Source: Betaproteobacteria bacterium (GTDB lineage Bacteria; Pseudomonadota; Gammaproteobacteria; Burkholderiales; SG8-39). Taken from it: a stretch of 14,841 bases of DNA. The position numbers were made by a program, and so were the translations under genes. Shown here in pieces: positions 1 through 6,286 of this stretch. The stretch covers positions 1 through 14,841 of the forward strand of contig JAAOZY010000219.1 of NCBI GenBank assembly GCA_012274205.1, in the 5' to 3' direction. The notes under the pieces were generated by a model, which was given only the letters and a program-made list of their open reading frames with translations, did no database searches and was not told the DNA's origin. The stretch's first letter is position 1, and each line of letters begins with the position of its first letter.

Positions 1-822
1 ACCCTGAGCACGGTGACCGGCCTGAAGACCGAGGCCCCGGTGCGCTACCGCGGCGTGGACGTGGGCAAAGTCGAAGCGATCAACATCGATACCGGCAAAA
101 AGGGGCGCGTGCAAATCCGCATCGGCGTGCGCGCGGGCACACCGATCACGAGCAGCACCTACGCCCAGCTTGGCTACCAGGGCATCACCGGCCTTGCCTA
201 CGTGCTGCTCGGCGACGACGGCAAATCCGACTACCCCCTGACCAGCAGCCCCGAGGCCGTGGCCCAAATCCGCATGAAACCCTCGCTGATGGACGAGGGT
301 GAAGTCCTGTTTGCCTCCTTCGCCGAAATCACGGACAAGGTCAAACGCCTGCTCGACGATGAAAATCAGGCGCACGTGCGGCGCACGCTCGCCAATCTGG
401 AGGAAGCGACGCAGCAGGCGGGCACGGTCGCGAAAAAGTTGCAGCCCAGCCTGGAAGCCCTGCCCCACTTGATCGCAGAAGCCAAGGGCCTGGCCGGGGA
501 TGCCCGCAGCAGCGTCAGGCGCGCCGATCAGCTCATGGACAGCGCAAACGGCCTCGCGCTCAAGCTCGACGCGCGCGTGGACACGATCGCGCATGCCGTC
601 GCCAGCGTGGATGCCGGCGTCGGCGAGGTCGGCGCCACGGCACGCAGCGTGAACGAGGAAACGGTGCCGCGGGTGAACGCGCTGGTCGAGCGCGTCTCCA
701 GGCAGACGCACGCGCTCGGCCGCGTGATGGATACTCTCGCCAAACAACCGCAGAGCATTGTATTCGGCACGCCGCCCGGAACCCCCGGCCCGGGCGAACC
801 CGGTTTCTCGGAGGGAAAATGA
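1..822 (+). CDS. MCE/MlaD-domain lipid-transport protein, 3' part
   Basis: This is the C-terminal 273 residues of a substrate-binding protein of the MlaD/MCE family. In MlaFEDB-type ABC systems such proteins sit in the periplasm, anchored by one N-terminal membrane helix, and bind lipid for transport across the envelope. The reading frame is already open at base 1, and the GTG at 13 is internal. The sequence shows the end of an MCE fold: APVRYRGVDVGKV near the start and GLAYVLLGDDG near residue 70. A long helical, coiled-coil-like stretch follows (about residues 110-245), then a Pro/Gly-rich tail ending PGPGEPGF. The N-terminal anchor and first MCE strands are outside the window. It overlaps the next gene by ATGA, so the two are probably co-translated; the ATPase and permease genes are expected to the left. 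Lipid specificity cannot be told. Confidence 0.88.
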   Translation, partial: TLSTVTGLKTEAPVRYRGVDVGKVEAINIDTGKKGRVQIRIGVRAGTPITSSTYAQLGYQGITGLAYVLLGDDGKSDYPLTSSPEAVAQIRMKPSLMDEGEVLFASFAEITDKVKRLLDDENQAHVRRTLANLEEATQQAGTVAKKLQPSLEALPHLIAEAKGLAGDARSSVRRADQLMDSANGLALKLDARVDTIAHAVASVDAGVGEVGATARSVNEETVPRVNALVERVSRQTHALGRVMDTLAKQPQSIVFGTPPGTPGPGEPGFSEGK

Positions 823-1433
823 TGTTGCGCAACGCATTGCTGCTGTCGCTGGCGTTTTCGATTGCTCTGCTCTCGGCCTGTGCCATCGGGCCGCGAACGC
901 AGGAGGGATTGGTCAACTACGACTTCGGACTGCCGCGCACAGGCAGGGAGGCTGCGCCGCGCCTGCAGCAGGACCTGGTCGTAGCCGAGGTCGCCGCACC
1001 GGCGTGGATGGACAATAGCGGGATCTATTACCGTCTCGCGTACCGCGACGCGGCACAGCCCCGGGCGTATGCACTGAGCCACTGGGTGATGTCTCCGGCG
1101 GCGTTGCTGGGCCAGCGTTTGCGCGCGAACATCGCACGTGCAAGCAAGTCAGGGGTGTTCACCTCCGCGGACGGCGTGCGCGCCGGATATACGCTGCGGC
1201 TCGAACTGGATGAGTTCAGCCAGGTGTTCGACGCGCCGCAAAGCAGCCGCGCGGTGCTGCGCCTGCGCGCCAGCCTGATCCGCCAGCGCAGCGTCGTGGC
1301 ACAGCAGGCTTTCGAGATCGAACAACCCGCCGCCACGCCCAACGCCGAAGGCGGCGTGCGCGCACTGATCGCGGCAAGCGACGCGGCCAGCGAGAAACTC
1401 ATCGACTGGCTGGCGGCAGGCATGGGGAAATAA
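819..1433 (+). CDS. PqiC-like ABC transport auxiliary lipoprotein
   Basis: Encodes a 204-residue lipoprotein resembling the PqiC/ABC-transport auxiliary family that accompanies MCE transporters. These proteins are outer-membrane lipoproteins thought to join the inner-membrane MCE complex to the outer membrane. The start is Met-Met-Leu-Arg, followed by a hydrophobic stretch and a lipobox LSAC with the lipidated cysteine at residue 21. The body has the family's two-part layout: a YRL.YRD segment near residue 70, then a predicted strand and helix region (VMSPAALLGQRLRANIARA). The ATG at 819 overlaps the preceding stop (ATGA) and has a GGAGGG Shine-Dalgarno at 810-815, inside the upstream gene. 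An in-frame ATG at 822 is an alternative start. Position and length fit the family well; I assign no gene symbol because several paralogous systems share it. Confidence 0.85.
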   Translation: MMLRNALLLSLAFSIALLSACAIGPRTQEGLVNYDFGLPRTGREAAPRLQQDLVVAEVAAPAWMDNSGIYYRLAYRDAAQPRAYALSHWVMSPAALLGQRLRANIARASKSGVFTSADGVRAGYTLRLELDEFSQVFDAPQSSRAVLRLRASLIRQRSVVAQQAFEIEQPAATPNAEGGVRALIAASDAASEKLIDWLAAGMGK

Positions 1434-1455
1434 GCAGCGCAAACGCACGCGCCAG

Positions 1456-1474
1456 GCTGCAGGCAAATTGCAGC
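1456..1474. terminator. Possible bidirectional stem-loop between convergent genes
   Basis: GCTGCA (1456-1461) and TGCAGC (1469-1474) form a perfect 6-bp stem with a 7-base loop in the 44-base gap between the converging lipoprotein and SDR genes. No T-run follows on either strand, so as an intrinsic terminator it is weak. The assignment rests mainly on position. Confidence 0.28.
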
Positions 1475-1477
1475 GCC

Positions 1478-2260
1478 CTACTCGAGTTCGGGCGGATCGA
1501 ACCAGTTGGTGAGCGCGAGGCCGCCGTCGACGACGATGCTGGCACCGCTCACATAGCCGCCGATCCGGTCAGACAGCACCGCCAGCGCCATCGGCGCAAG
1601 ATCCGCGGCCTGGCCCAGCCGCCCCAGCGGGATATGGCGCGCCAGCGCCGGATCGGCGACGAAACCGCCGGCGGCGATCGCGCCCGGAACCAGCGCGTTG
1701 ACGCGGATGGCATGCTGGCCCAGCATGCGCGCCATTTCCTTGACCAGGATCGCCATCGCCGCTTTCGCGGTGCTGTAGTGCGGCAGGTTACGCGGCGTCT
1801 GCGCATGCAGCGAAGTCAGATACAGCATGCTCCCCGGTGATTTTGCCGCGATCAGGCTTTTCGCGAGTTCGCGCCCGAGATGGAAACCCGCATCCAGATT
1901 CACCGCGCGCATGCGCGCCCAGGTCTCGTCGCTGACCGCCAGCAGGTGATCCTGCTCGCGCCGCGGCGGCGAAGCGCTGTGCACGAACAGCGTGACCAGC
2001 CCAAGCCGCTCGCGCGCATCGGCGAGCAGGCGCTCGCATTCAGTGCGCTCGGCCAGGTCGCCCGACCAGGCGAAGGCCAGCGCCGGATCGGCGGCGGCAT
2101 CCGTCGCGGCACGGACTTTGTCGGCGCTGATGTCGGCGAACAAAGTGCGCACACCCTCCCCGACCAGCGCCAGCGCGATTGCGCGGCCGATGCCATTGCC
2201 TGCGCCGGTGACGATGGCGGCATCGCGCTTGTGATCGAAGGGCTGATCGAACAGGGACAT
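1478..2260 (-). CDS. SDR-family oxidoreductase
   Basis: A 260-residue classical short-chain dehydrogenase/reductase, a cytoplasmic NAD(P)-dependent alcohol or ketone oxidoreductase. The cofactor loop TGAGNGIG is at residues 18-25. Asp43 at the end of the second strand usually favours NAD(H) over NADP(H). Asp68 in GDL, Asn121, Ser150, Tyr162 and Lys166 (YSTAK) form the binding and catalytic set. The usual NNAG motif is replaced by HSAS (94-97), which is atypical. The C-terminus has the family's VSGASIVVDGG segment. The frame is open further upstream to 2347, but I chose the ATG at 2260: it has a GGAG Shine-Dalgarno eight bases away and gives the standard N-terminus just before the Rossmann fold. 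It diverges from the MaoC-like gene, so the two may share regulation. Substrate unknown; 3-oxoacyl or 3-hydroxyacyl derivatives are plausible from context only. Confidence 0.88.
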   Translation of the reverse strand: MSLFDQPFDHKRDAAIVTGAGNGIGRAIALALVGEGVRTLFADISADKVRAATDAAADPALAFAWSGDLAERTECERLLADARERLGLVTLFVHSASPPRREQDHLLAVSDETWARMRAVNLDAGFHLGRELAKSLIAAKSPGSMLYLTSLHAQTPRNLPHYSTAKAAMAILVKEMARMLGQHAIRVNALVPGAIAAGGFVADPALARHIPLGRLGQAADLAPMALAVLSDRIGGYVSGASIVVDGGLALTNWFDPPELE

Positions 2261-2280
2261 TTCGTATTCTCCGAATTGAA

Positions 2281-2312
2281 GCCTGGAACGCCAGGCCGCG
2301 TCGGGCGGCCTG
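2281..2312. promoter_or_regulatory. Two mutually exclusive hairpins upstream of the SDR gene
   Basis: The gap between the divergent SDR and MaoC genes holds two perfect inverted repeats that share bases. GCCTGG (2281-2286) can pair with CCAGGC (2291-2296) across a 4-base loop. CAGGCCGC (2292-2299) can pair with GCGGCCTG (2305-2312) across a 5-base loop. They cannot form together because bases 2292-2296 belong to both. In a minus-strand transcript they would lie about 20-50 bases before the SDR start codon. This could be an RNA switch, a protein-binding palindrome or chance in GC-rich DNA. Confidence 0.35.
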
Positions 2313-2343
2313 CTCGTTTGTGCAGCGATTTTGCCACAATTCG

Positions 2344-2358
2344 ACATTGCAACATTGC
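2344..2358. repeat. Tandem ACATTGC repeat in the divergent intergenic region
   Basis: ACATTGC occurs at 2344-2350 and again at 2352-2358, separated by one A, in a locally AT-richer part of the SDR/MaoC intergenic region. Such short direct repeats between divergent genes can be operator half-sites, but no regulator gene is present here and no convincing -35/-10 pair is visible around it. Confidence 0.3.
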
Positions 2359-2409
2359 CGCAGGTCGGGCTTTTTGACAGAATGACGGCGCACCGCCTCA
2401 GGAGTGAAG

Positions 2410-2859
2410 ATGGTACTTTTTCCGGGCAAGGCCTACGACGAAATTAAGGTCGGCGAGAGCTTCGGCTCCGCCATGACGGTCACGGAAACGCACCTGGTGC
2501 TCGCCGCCGGGCTGTTCGGCGACTTCAACCCGCTGCACACCAACGAGACGCACGGCAAGCAGAGCCGCTTCGGCAGCCGCATCCTGCACGGCCCGTTTAC
2601 CAGCGCGCTGGTGTCTGCGCCGGTGGGCATGTATTTCGGCGGCACCGCGATTGCGTACCTGGAGCACACCTGCCGCTTCAAGGCGCCGGTGCGCGCGGGC
2701 GATACGCTGACGACGACCTGGACCATAGTCGGGAAGCAGGACAAGCCCAAGCACCACGGCGGCATAGCGGTAATGAGCGGCGTGTGCACGAACCAGGCCG
2801 GAGAGGTGGTGGTCGAGGCCGACGGAAAAATACTCGTCAAGAGCCGCGGCAGGAAGTGA
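2410..2859 (+). CDS. MaoC-like hotdog-fold dehydratase/hydratase
   Basis: A 149-residue MaoC-domain protein, the family that includes (R)-specific enoyl-CoA hydratases and related dehydratases acting on CoA esters. The hydratase signature GDFNPLH is at residues 37-43, with Asp38 and His43 in the catalytic positions. It is followed by the conserved RFGSRILHG segment (53-61), and RAGDTL (95-100) is the usual second strand motif. Length is normal for a single-domain member. The frame also offers a GTG at 2404, but AGGAG at 2400-2404 is correctly spaced for the ATG at 2410 and would overlap the GTG, so I use 2410. It is divergent from the SDR gene and convergent with the SemiSWEET gene, 18 bases away. 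Together with the SDR it could catalyse neighbouring steps on an acyl-CoA, but that is inference. Confidence 0.88.
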   Translation: MVLFPGKAYDEIKVGESFGSAMTVTETHLVLAAGLFGDFNPLHTNETHGKQSRFGSRILHGPFTSALVSAPVGMYFGGTAIAYLEHTCRFKAPVRAGDTLTTTWTIVGKQDKPKHHGGIAVMSGVCTNQAGEVVVEADGKILVKSRGRK

Positions 2860-2877
2860 GGCGGCGCCGGCGCGTGC

Positions 2878-3132
2878 TCAACCGTGACGCAGCTTCAGCA
2901 CCAGCACGGTACCGGTGAGGAGCAAGGTGATCGAATTGGCCACGATGATGGGCCAGGCGCCGAGGACCAGGCCGTAGGCGAGCCAGAATCCGACACCGGT
3001 GGTGAACACCAGATACATGCCCAGGGAGATGTCGCGCGTCGAGCGCGTCTTCCATACGGTCCAGACCTGGGGCGCAAACGCGACAGTGGTAAGAAAGCCC
3101 GCCACCGTGCCGAGCAGATCGGCCAGACTCAT
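2878..3132 (-). CDS. SemiSWEET-family small transporter (PQ-loop/MtN3)
   Basis: An 84-residue integral membrane protein of the bacterial SemiSWEET family, which dimerises in the inner membrane to form a sugar-type facilitative transporter. Three hydrophobic segments are visible (about residues 5-23, 38-56 and 60-79). The PQ motif (Pro21-Gln22) lies in AFAPQVWTVWKT, and a conserved Asn66 sits in the third helix, as expected of the triple-helix bundle. The start has a strong AAGGAGGAG Shine-Dalgarno. It is read in the same direction as the acyl-CoA synthetase gene 52 bases upstream and may be cotranscribed with it, although the functions have no obvious link. Substrate unknown; members carry mono- or disaccharides. 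Confidence 0.9.
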   Translation of the reverse strand: MSLADLLGTVAGFLTTVAFAPQVWTVWKTRSTRDISLGMYLVFTTGVGFWLAYGLVLGAWPIIVANSITLLLTGTVLVLKLRHG

Positions 3133-3184
3133 TGCTCCTCCTTCGATTGCATGCCGAAGCGCGGGCCAGGGCCGACTGGCGGCA

Positions 3185-4846
3185 TCAGGGCTTGGCGGCC
3201 ATGAGCTGCTGCTTGCGCTCTTCTTCCCTGAGCCGCAGCACGCGCCGCTGCACCTTGCCGGTGGTGGTCATCGGCAGCGCGTCGATGAATTCGATTTCCT
3301 TGGGATATTCGTAGGGCGCGAGCTTGCCGCGCACATGCGCCTGCAACTCCGCCTCGAGTTCGGCTGAAGGCCGGTGTCCGGGCGTAAGCACGATGAAGGC
3401 CTTGACGATGTTGGTGCGTTCCGGATCGGGGCTGCCCACCACTGCCGCGTTGGCCACGGCGGCATGCTTGAGCAGGCAGTTTTCGATTTCCGAGGGCCCG
3501 ATGCGGTAGCCGGCGCTCTTGAATACGTCGTCGGCACGCCCCTGGTACCAGAAATAGCCGTCCGCATCCTTCTTCGCCAGATCCCCGGTGCGGCACCAGC
3601 GGCCGGTGTATTTTCCCTGCGTCGCCTCCGGATTTTTCCAGTACTCCAGGAAAAACACCGGATCGAGGTCGCCGTGAATATCGGTCCGGTGCACCGCCAC
3701 CTCGCCCACATCGCCGGCCGCGACCTCCTTGCCCGCTTCGTCGATCACGCCCACCCTGTGCCCGGGATAGGGCCGTCCGATGGAACCCGGCTTGGCCGGC
3801 CACAGCGTGTGGGAGTTGCCGACGATGTAATTGATTTCGGTCTGCCCGAACATCTCGTTGATGGTGACGCCGAGTTTGTCCCGGCTCCAGGCGAATACGG
3901 TTTCGCCGACAGACTCGCCCGCGCTCATGATGGAGCGCAGCTTCAAATCGTAGCGCTGTTTCGGCTCAGGCACCGCCTTCATCATCATTTTCAGCGCAGT
4001 CGGAAACAGAAAAGTGTTCCGCACCCCGTATTTTTCGATCAGATGAAACGCCTTTTCCGGGTCGAAGCGGCCGCGGAAGCCGAGTATGGGATAGCCGTGA
4101 TACAGCGTCGGCAGCAGCGCATCCATCAGCCCGCCGGTCCAGGCCCAGTCGGCCGGGGACCAGAACAGATCCCCGGTCTGCGGAAACAGGTCGTGCGAGT
4201 GCGCGAAGCCCGGCAGATTGCCCAGCAGCACCCGCTGCGGCTTCAGCGCGCCCTTGGGCGGGCCGGTGGTGCCGCTGGTGTAGACCAGCAGCGCCGGGTC
4301 ATCCGCCAGCGTATCGACGCAATTGAATTTGTTCGATGCCTGCGCCAGCAGCGCCTCCCAGGCAAGGGTGCCGGATTCGCGCGCCCCGGCGACGCCGATC
4401 ACGTGCTTGAGCGCGGGCAGGCGATCGCGGATCGGCCATAGATTGGGCAGTGAGGCCGGATCGACCAAGGCCACCGAGGTTTCGCTGTTGTGCAGGCGAT
4501 ATTCGAGCGCATCCGGCCCGAACAGCACCGACAGCGGCATGGCGATCGCGCCCATCTGGTAGCAGGCGATATGGGCAACGGCGGTCTCGGGCCGCTGCGG
4601 CAGGATGATGCCGACGCGCTCGCCGCGCTTCACCCCCAGTGCGGCGAGCGCGTTGGACAGGCGGTTGGCCTGTTGCTGCAGGTCCCAGTAGGTATAGGCG
4701 CCGGTGGCGCCGCCCTCGTCTTCCCAGTACAGCGCGAAGCGCTGGCGCTCCTGCGCATGGCGACCGCAACAGGCCCAGGCCATGTTGAAGCGCTGCGGCA
4801 CCTGCCAATGGTGGCCGCGATAGATTTCCTCATAGCGATCCTGCAT
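3185..4846 (-). CDS. AMP-forming acyl-CoA synthetase (ACSM/AcsA-like)
   Basis: A 553-residue member of the adenylate-forming enzyme superfamily that activates a carboxylic acid with ATP and transfers it to CoA. The P-loop-like motif YTSGTTGPPKGA is at residues 189-200. FGQTE (333-337), TGDL with the ribose-binding Asp422, the hinge-region GRADDVFKSAGYRIGPSEIE (436-455) and the catalytic lysine in TTTGK (Lys531) are all present, so the enzyme looks intact. The N-terminal wording and size resemble medium-chain acyl-CoA synthetases of the ACSM type more than acetyl-CoA synthetase. The frame is open to an ATG at 4873, but the ATG at 4846 has GGAGGAG five bases before it and is preferred. Transcription probably begins in the gap to its right and may continue into the SemiSWEET gene. 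Chain length or aromatic preference cannot be determined. Confidence 0.9.
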   Translation of the reverse strand: MQDRYEEIYRGHHWQVPQRFNMAWACCGRHAQERQRFALYWEDEGGATGAYTYWDLQQQANRLSNALAALGVKRGERVGIILPQRPETAVAHIACYQMGAIAMPLSVLFGPDALEYRLHNSETSVALVDPASLPNLWPIRDRLPALKHVIGVAGARESGTLAWEALLAQASNKFNCVDTLADDPALLVYTSGTTGPPKGALKPQRVLLGNLPGFAHSHDLFPQTGDLFWSPADWAWTGGLMDALLPTLYHGYPILGFRGRFDPEKAFHLIEKYGVRNTFLFPTALKMMMKAVPEPKQRYDLKLRSIMSAGESVGETVFAWSRDKLGVTINEMFGQTEINYIVGNSHTLWPAKPGSIGRPYPGHRVGVIDEAGKEVAAGDVGEVAVHRTDIHGDLDPVFFLEYWKNPEATQGKYTGRWCRTGDLAKKDADGYFWYQGRADDVFKSAGYRIGPSEIENCLLKHAAVANAAVVGSPDPERTNIVKAFIVLTPGHRPSAELEAELQAHVRGKLAPYEYPKEIEFIDALPMTTTGKVQRRVLRLREEERKQQLMAAKP

Positions 4847-4987
4847 GTGCGCTCCTCCATGGACTGTCTTCAAGGGGGAGCCGCCGCGGCGCCTGGATTC
4901 CTGCCGACTGGCGGCTTTGCGCCGGCGACACCCGGGCCTGCACCCGGATACGGACGTCTTCCCGCGGGCTTAGAGGTCGTTTCAAGA

Positions 4988-5033
4988 TGAGGGACACGCC
5001 CCAAAGGATGTCCCCGCGAGGGACCTCCCCTCA
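4988..5033. repeat. Compact nested inverted-repeat element
   Basis: A 46-base segment is bounded by TGAGGG (4988-4993) and its complement CCCTCA (5028-5033). Inside, GGGACA (4991-4996) can pair with TGTCCC (5009-5014), and GTCCC (5010-5014) can also pair with GGGAC (5020-5024). GAGGGAC also occurs twice in direct orientation (4989-4995 and 5018-5024). The segment could fold in at least two exclusive ways. It might be a REP or small MITE-like element, a decayed insertion end, or part of the acyl-CoA synthetase leader. No flanking target duplication is obvious. Confidence 0.45.
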
Positions 5034-5052
5034 TACTCCCCTATATCGGGCC

Positions 5053-5073
5053 TTGCAAAATTTCATTTTGCAA
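5053..5073 (-). terminator. Probable msh operon 3' hairpin
   Basis: TTGCAAAAT (5053-5061) and ATTTTGCAA (5065-5073) are a perfect 9-bp inverted repeat with a 3-base loop, starting 7 bases past the mshN stop codon. The position fits the end of the leftward msh transcript. The stem is AT-rich and no T-run follows it, so it may act as a 3' end-stabilising or Rho-assisted element rather than a classical terminator. Confidence 0.5.
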
Positions 5074-5080
5074 CGGGTTC

Positions 5081-6286
5081 TTATTGTAGTTGCTTAACGC
5101 GCTGGTCGACGAAAGCGAGCAGGTCCGGGCTGAGTCCGCCCACGGCCTTGGCGCGCTGGAACGCGCCCAGCGCCTGGTCGCCGCGATTTTCGGCCTGCAG
5201 CGATATACCCATGCCCATCCACCACAGTGCGGTGCGCGGCGCCAGCTTGAGCGCGGCTTCATAGCTTGCGACCGCCTCTTTGTGGCGTCCCAAGCGCTGC
5301 AGCACGGCGGCGTCGAAGGCGTGATATTCGGCATCGCCGGCGGCGCGGCCTGCATACTTGCCGAGCAGATCGTGCGCACCCTGCAGATCTCCGCGCTCCA
5401 CCTGTATGCGCGCGAGCAGGATCGCATAGGCGGTTCGTTCCGGGTTCAGGTTCAGCCCTTCCTGCAGGTACTGCTGCGCTTCGTCTATGCGCCGGCTTTC
5501 CAGCAACAGACCTACCAGGGCCTGACGCGCTGCCGCATGCCGCGCATCGACCTGCAGGACACCTTTGTAGCCGTCCATCGCTTCGGCCACGCGGCCCTGG
5601 TTGAGCAGCGCAGTGGCCTTGCGAAACTGGGTGTCTGCGCGCTCGACCGGGGTGGAAGCGTGCATGTCGATGCTGATCTTGTCCTGCACCCCGGCGGCGC
5701 CACTGCCTCTTGCCCCTGCCGCGGCCTCGGCCTTTTGTGCAGGCCTGGGCGCCGTCACAGGTGCACGGGTCTGCTTGCGTTCCGCGTCCGGTTTGGCGGC
5801 AAAGCTTCGTTCCTTTATCGGCGTGCCGATCTCGGTGGCGAGCTTGAGCATGTCAGCACCGGCCGTTGCCGCCGGCGCGGGCGCAGGCACAGCCGCTGCA
5901 GGCGCAACCGCTGCGGCGGTCTGCGCAGGGACTTGCACCGGAGCCGGGGCTTGCGCCAGGACTGGCGCTTGCGCGGGCACCGGTGCGGGTGCGGGTGCGG
6001 GTGCGGCGGCTGATTGCGGCGCCGGGGCCGCAGGCGCCAATTGCGGCCGTCTCAGATGTCCTTGCGAAACCAGATCGGTGACCAGTGGCCGCGGAGACAT
6101 CTGCACCAGCACCCAGCCGGCCCAGCCAAGTCCCACGGCGAGACCCGCGCCGACCTCCCAGGCGATGCGCTTCCAGTCTTTGCGCGTGCGCACCGGGCGC
6201 AACTGTTCGGTCAGCGTCTTCTTGCCGCCGGAATCGGTGGCATGGCGCTTGTCCAGGTCCTGCAGCATTTTGTTGATCAGGCTCAT
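5081..6286 (-). CDS. mshN: MSHA biogenesis TPR protein MshN
   Basis: A 401-residue inner-membrane protein with a periplasmic TPR domain. In MSHA systems MshN is needed for pilus assembly, probably as a scaffold. A cytoplasmic N-terminus (SLINKMLQDLDKR, typical of MshN and related TPR proteins) is followed by one membrane helix at about residues 44-62. A Pro/Ala/Val-rich linker (81-143) and a charged spacer come next, then about five TPR-like helix pairs from residue 216 to the end. The start ATG overlaps the mshM stop (ATGA). This is the last gene of the run, and a hairpin follows the stop codon. The linker DNA contains a tandem hexamer, listed separately. Naming rests on the N-terminal motif plus position after the ExeA-like ATPase. 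Confidence 0.82.
   Translation of the reverse strand: MSLINKMLQDLDKRHATDSGGKKTLTEQLRPVRTRKDWKRIAWEVGAGLAVGLGWAGWVLVQMSPRPLVTDLVSQGHLRRPQLAPAAPAPQSAAAPAPAPAPVPAQAPVLAQAPAPVQVPAQTAAAVAPAAAVPAPAPAATAGADMLKLATEIGTPIKERSFAAKPDAERKQTRAPVTAPRPAQKAEAAAGARGSGAAGVQDKISIDMHASTPVERADTQFRKATALLNQGRVAEAMDGYKGVLQVDARHAAARQALVGLLLESRRIDEAQQYLQEGLNLNPERTAYAILLARIQVERGDLQGAHDLLGKYAGRAAGDAEYHAFDAAVLQRLGRHKEAVASYEAALKLAPRTALWWMGMGISLQAENRGDQALGAFQRAKAVGGLSPDLLAFVDQRVKQLQ
5982..6005. repeat. Four perfect tandem GGTGCG hexamers inside mshN
   Basis: GGTGCG is repeated four times without interruption on the plus strand. Read on the coding strand it gives alternating Pro and Ala codons in the linker between the membrane helix and the TPR domain. 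Gain or loss of one unit would change the linker by two residues without shifting the frame. Confidence 0.9.

Larger units (their letters stand above)
4847..5080. other. Gene-free 234-base interval between the acyl-CoA synthetase and msh genes
   Basis: I find no credible coding sequence here. The right half contains the nested inverted repeats and the 9-bp hairpin listed separately. The left half (4847-4980) is GC-rich with short self-complementary words such as CCCGCGGG (4961-4968). It should contain the promoter of the leftward acyl-CoA synthetase gene, but I see no clear -35/-10 pair. Confidence 0.5.

Noticed and set aside
2375..2409. TTGACA just before the MaoC-like gene as a -35 box
   Set aside because: A -10 at normal spacing would fall on the Shine-Dalgarno and no TATAAT-like hexamer is there.
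2864..2873. 10-bp palindrome GCGCCGGCGC between the convergent MaoC and SemiSWEET genes, considered as a terminator
   Set aside because: It has no loop spacing and no T-run; such words are common by chance in this GC-rich DNA.
3374..4441. 355-codon plus-strand open frame antisense to the acyl-CoA synthetase gene
   Set aside because: The opposite strand carries an intact enzyme with all motifs; the antisense product has the same Arg/Gln/His-rich shadow composition and no domain.
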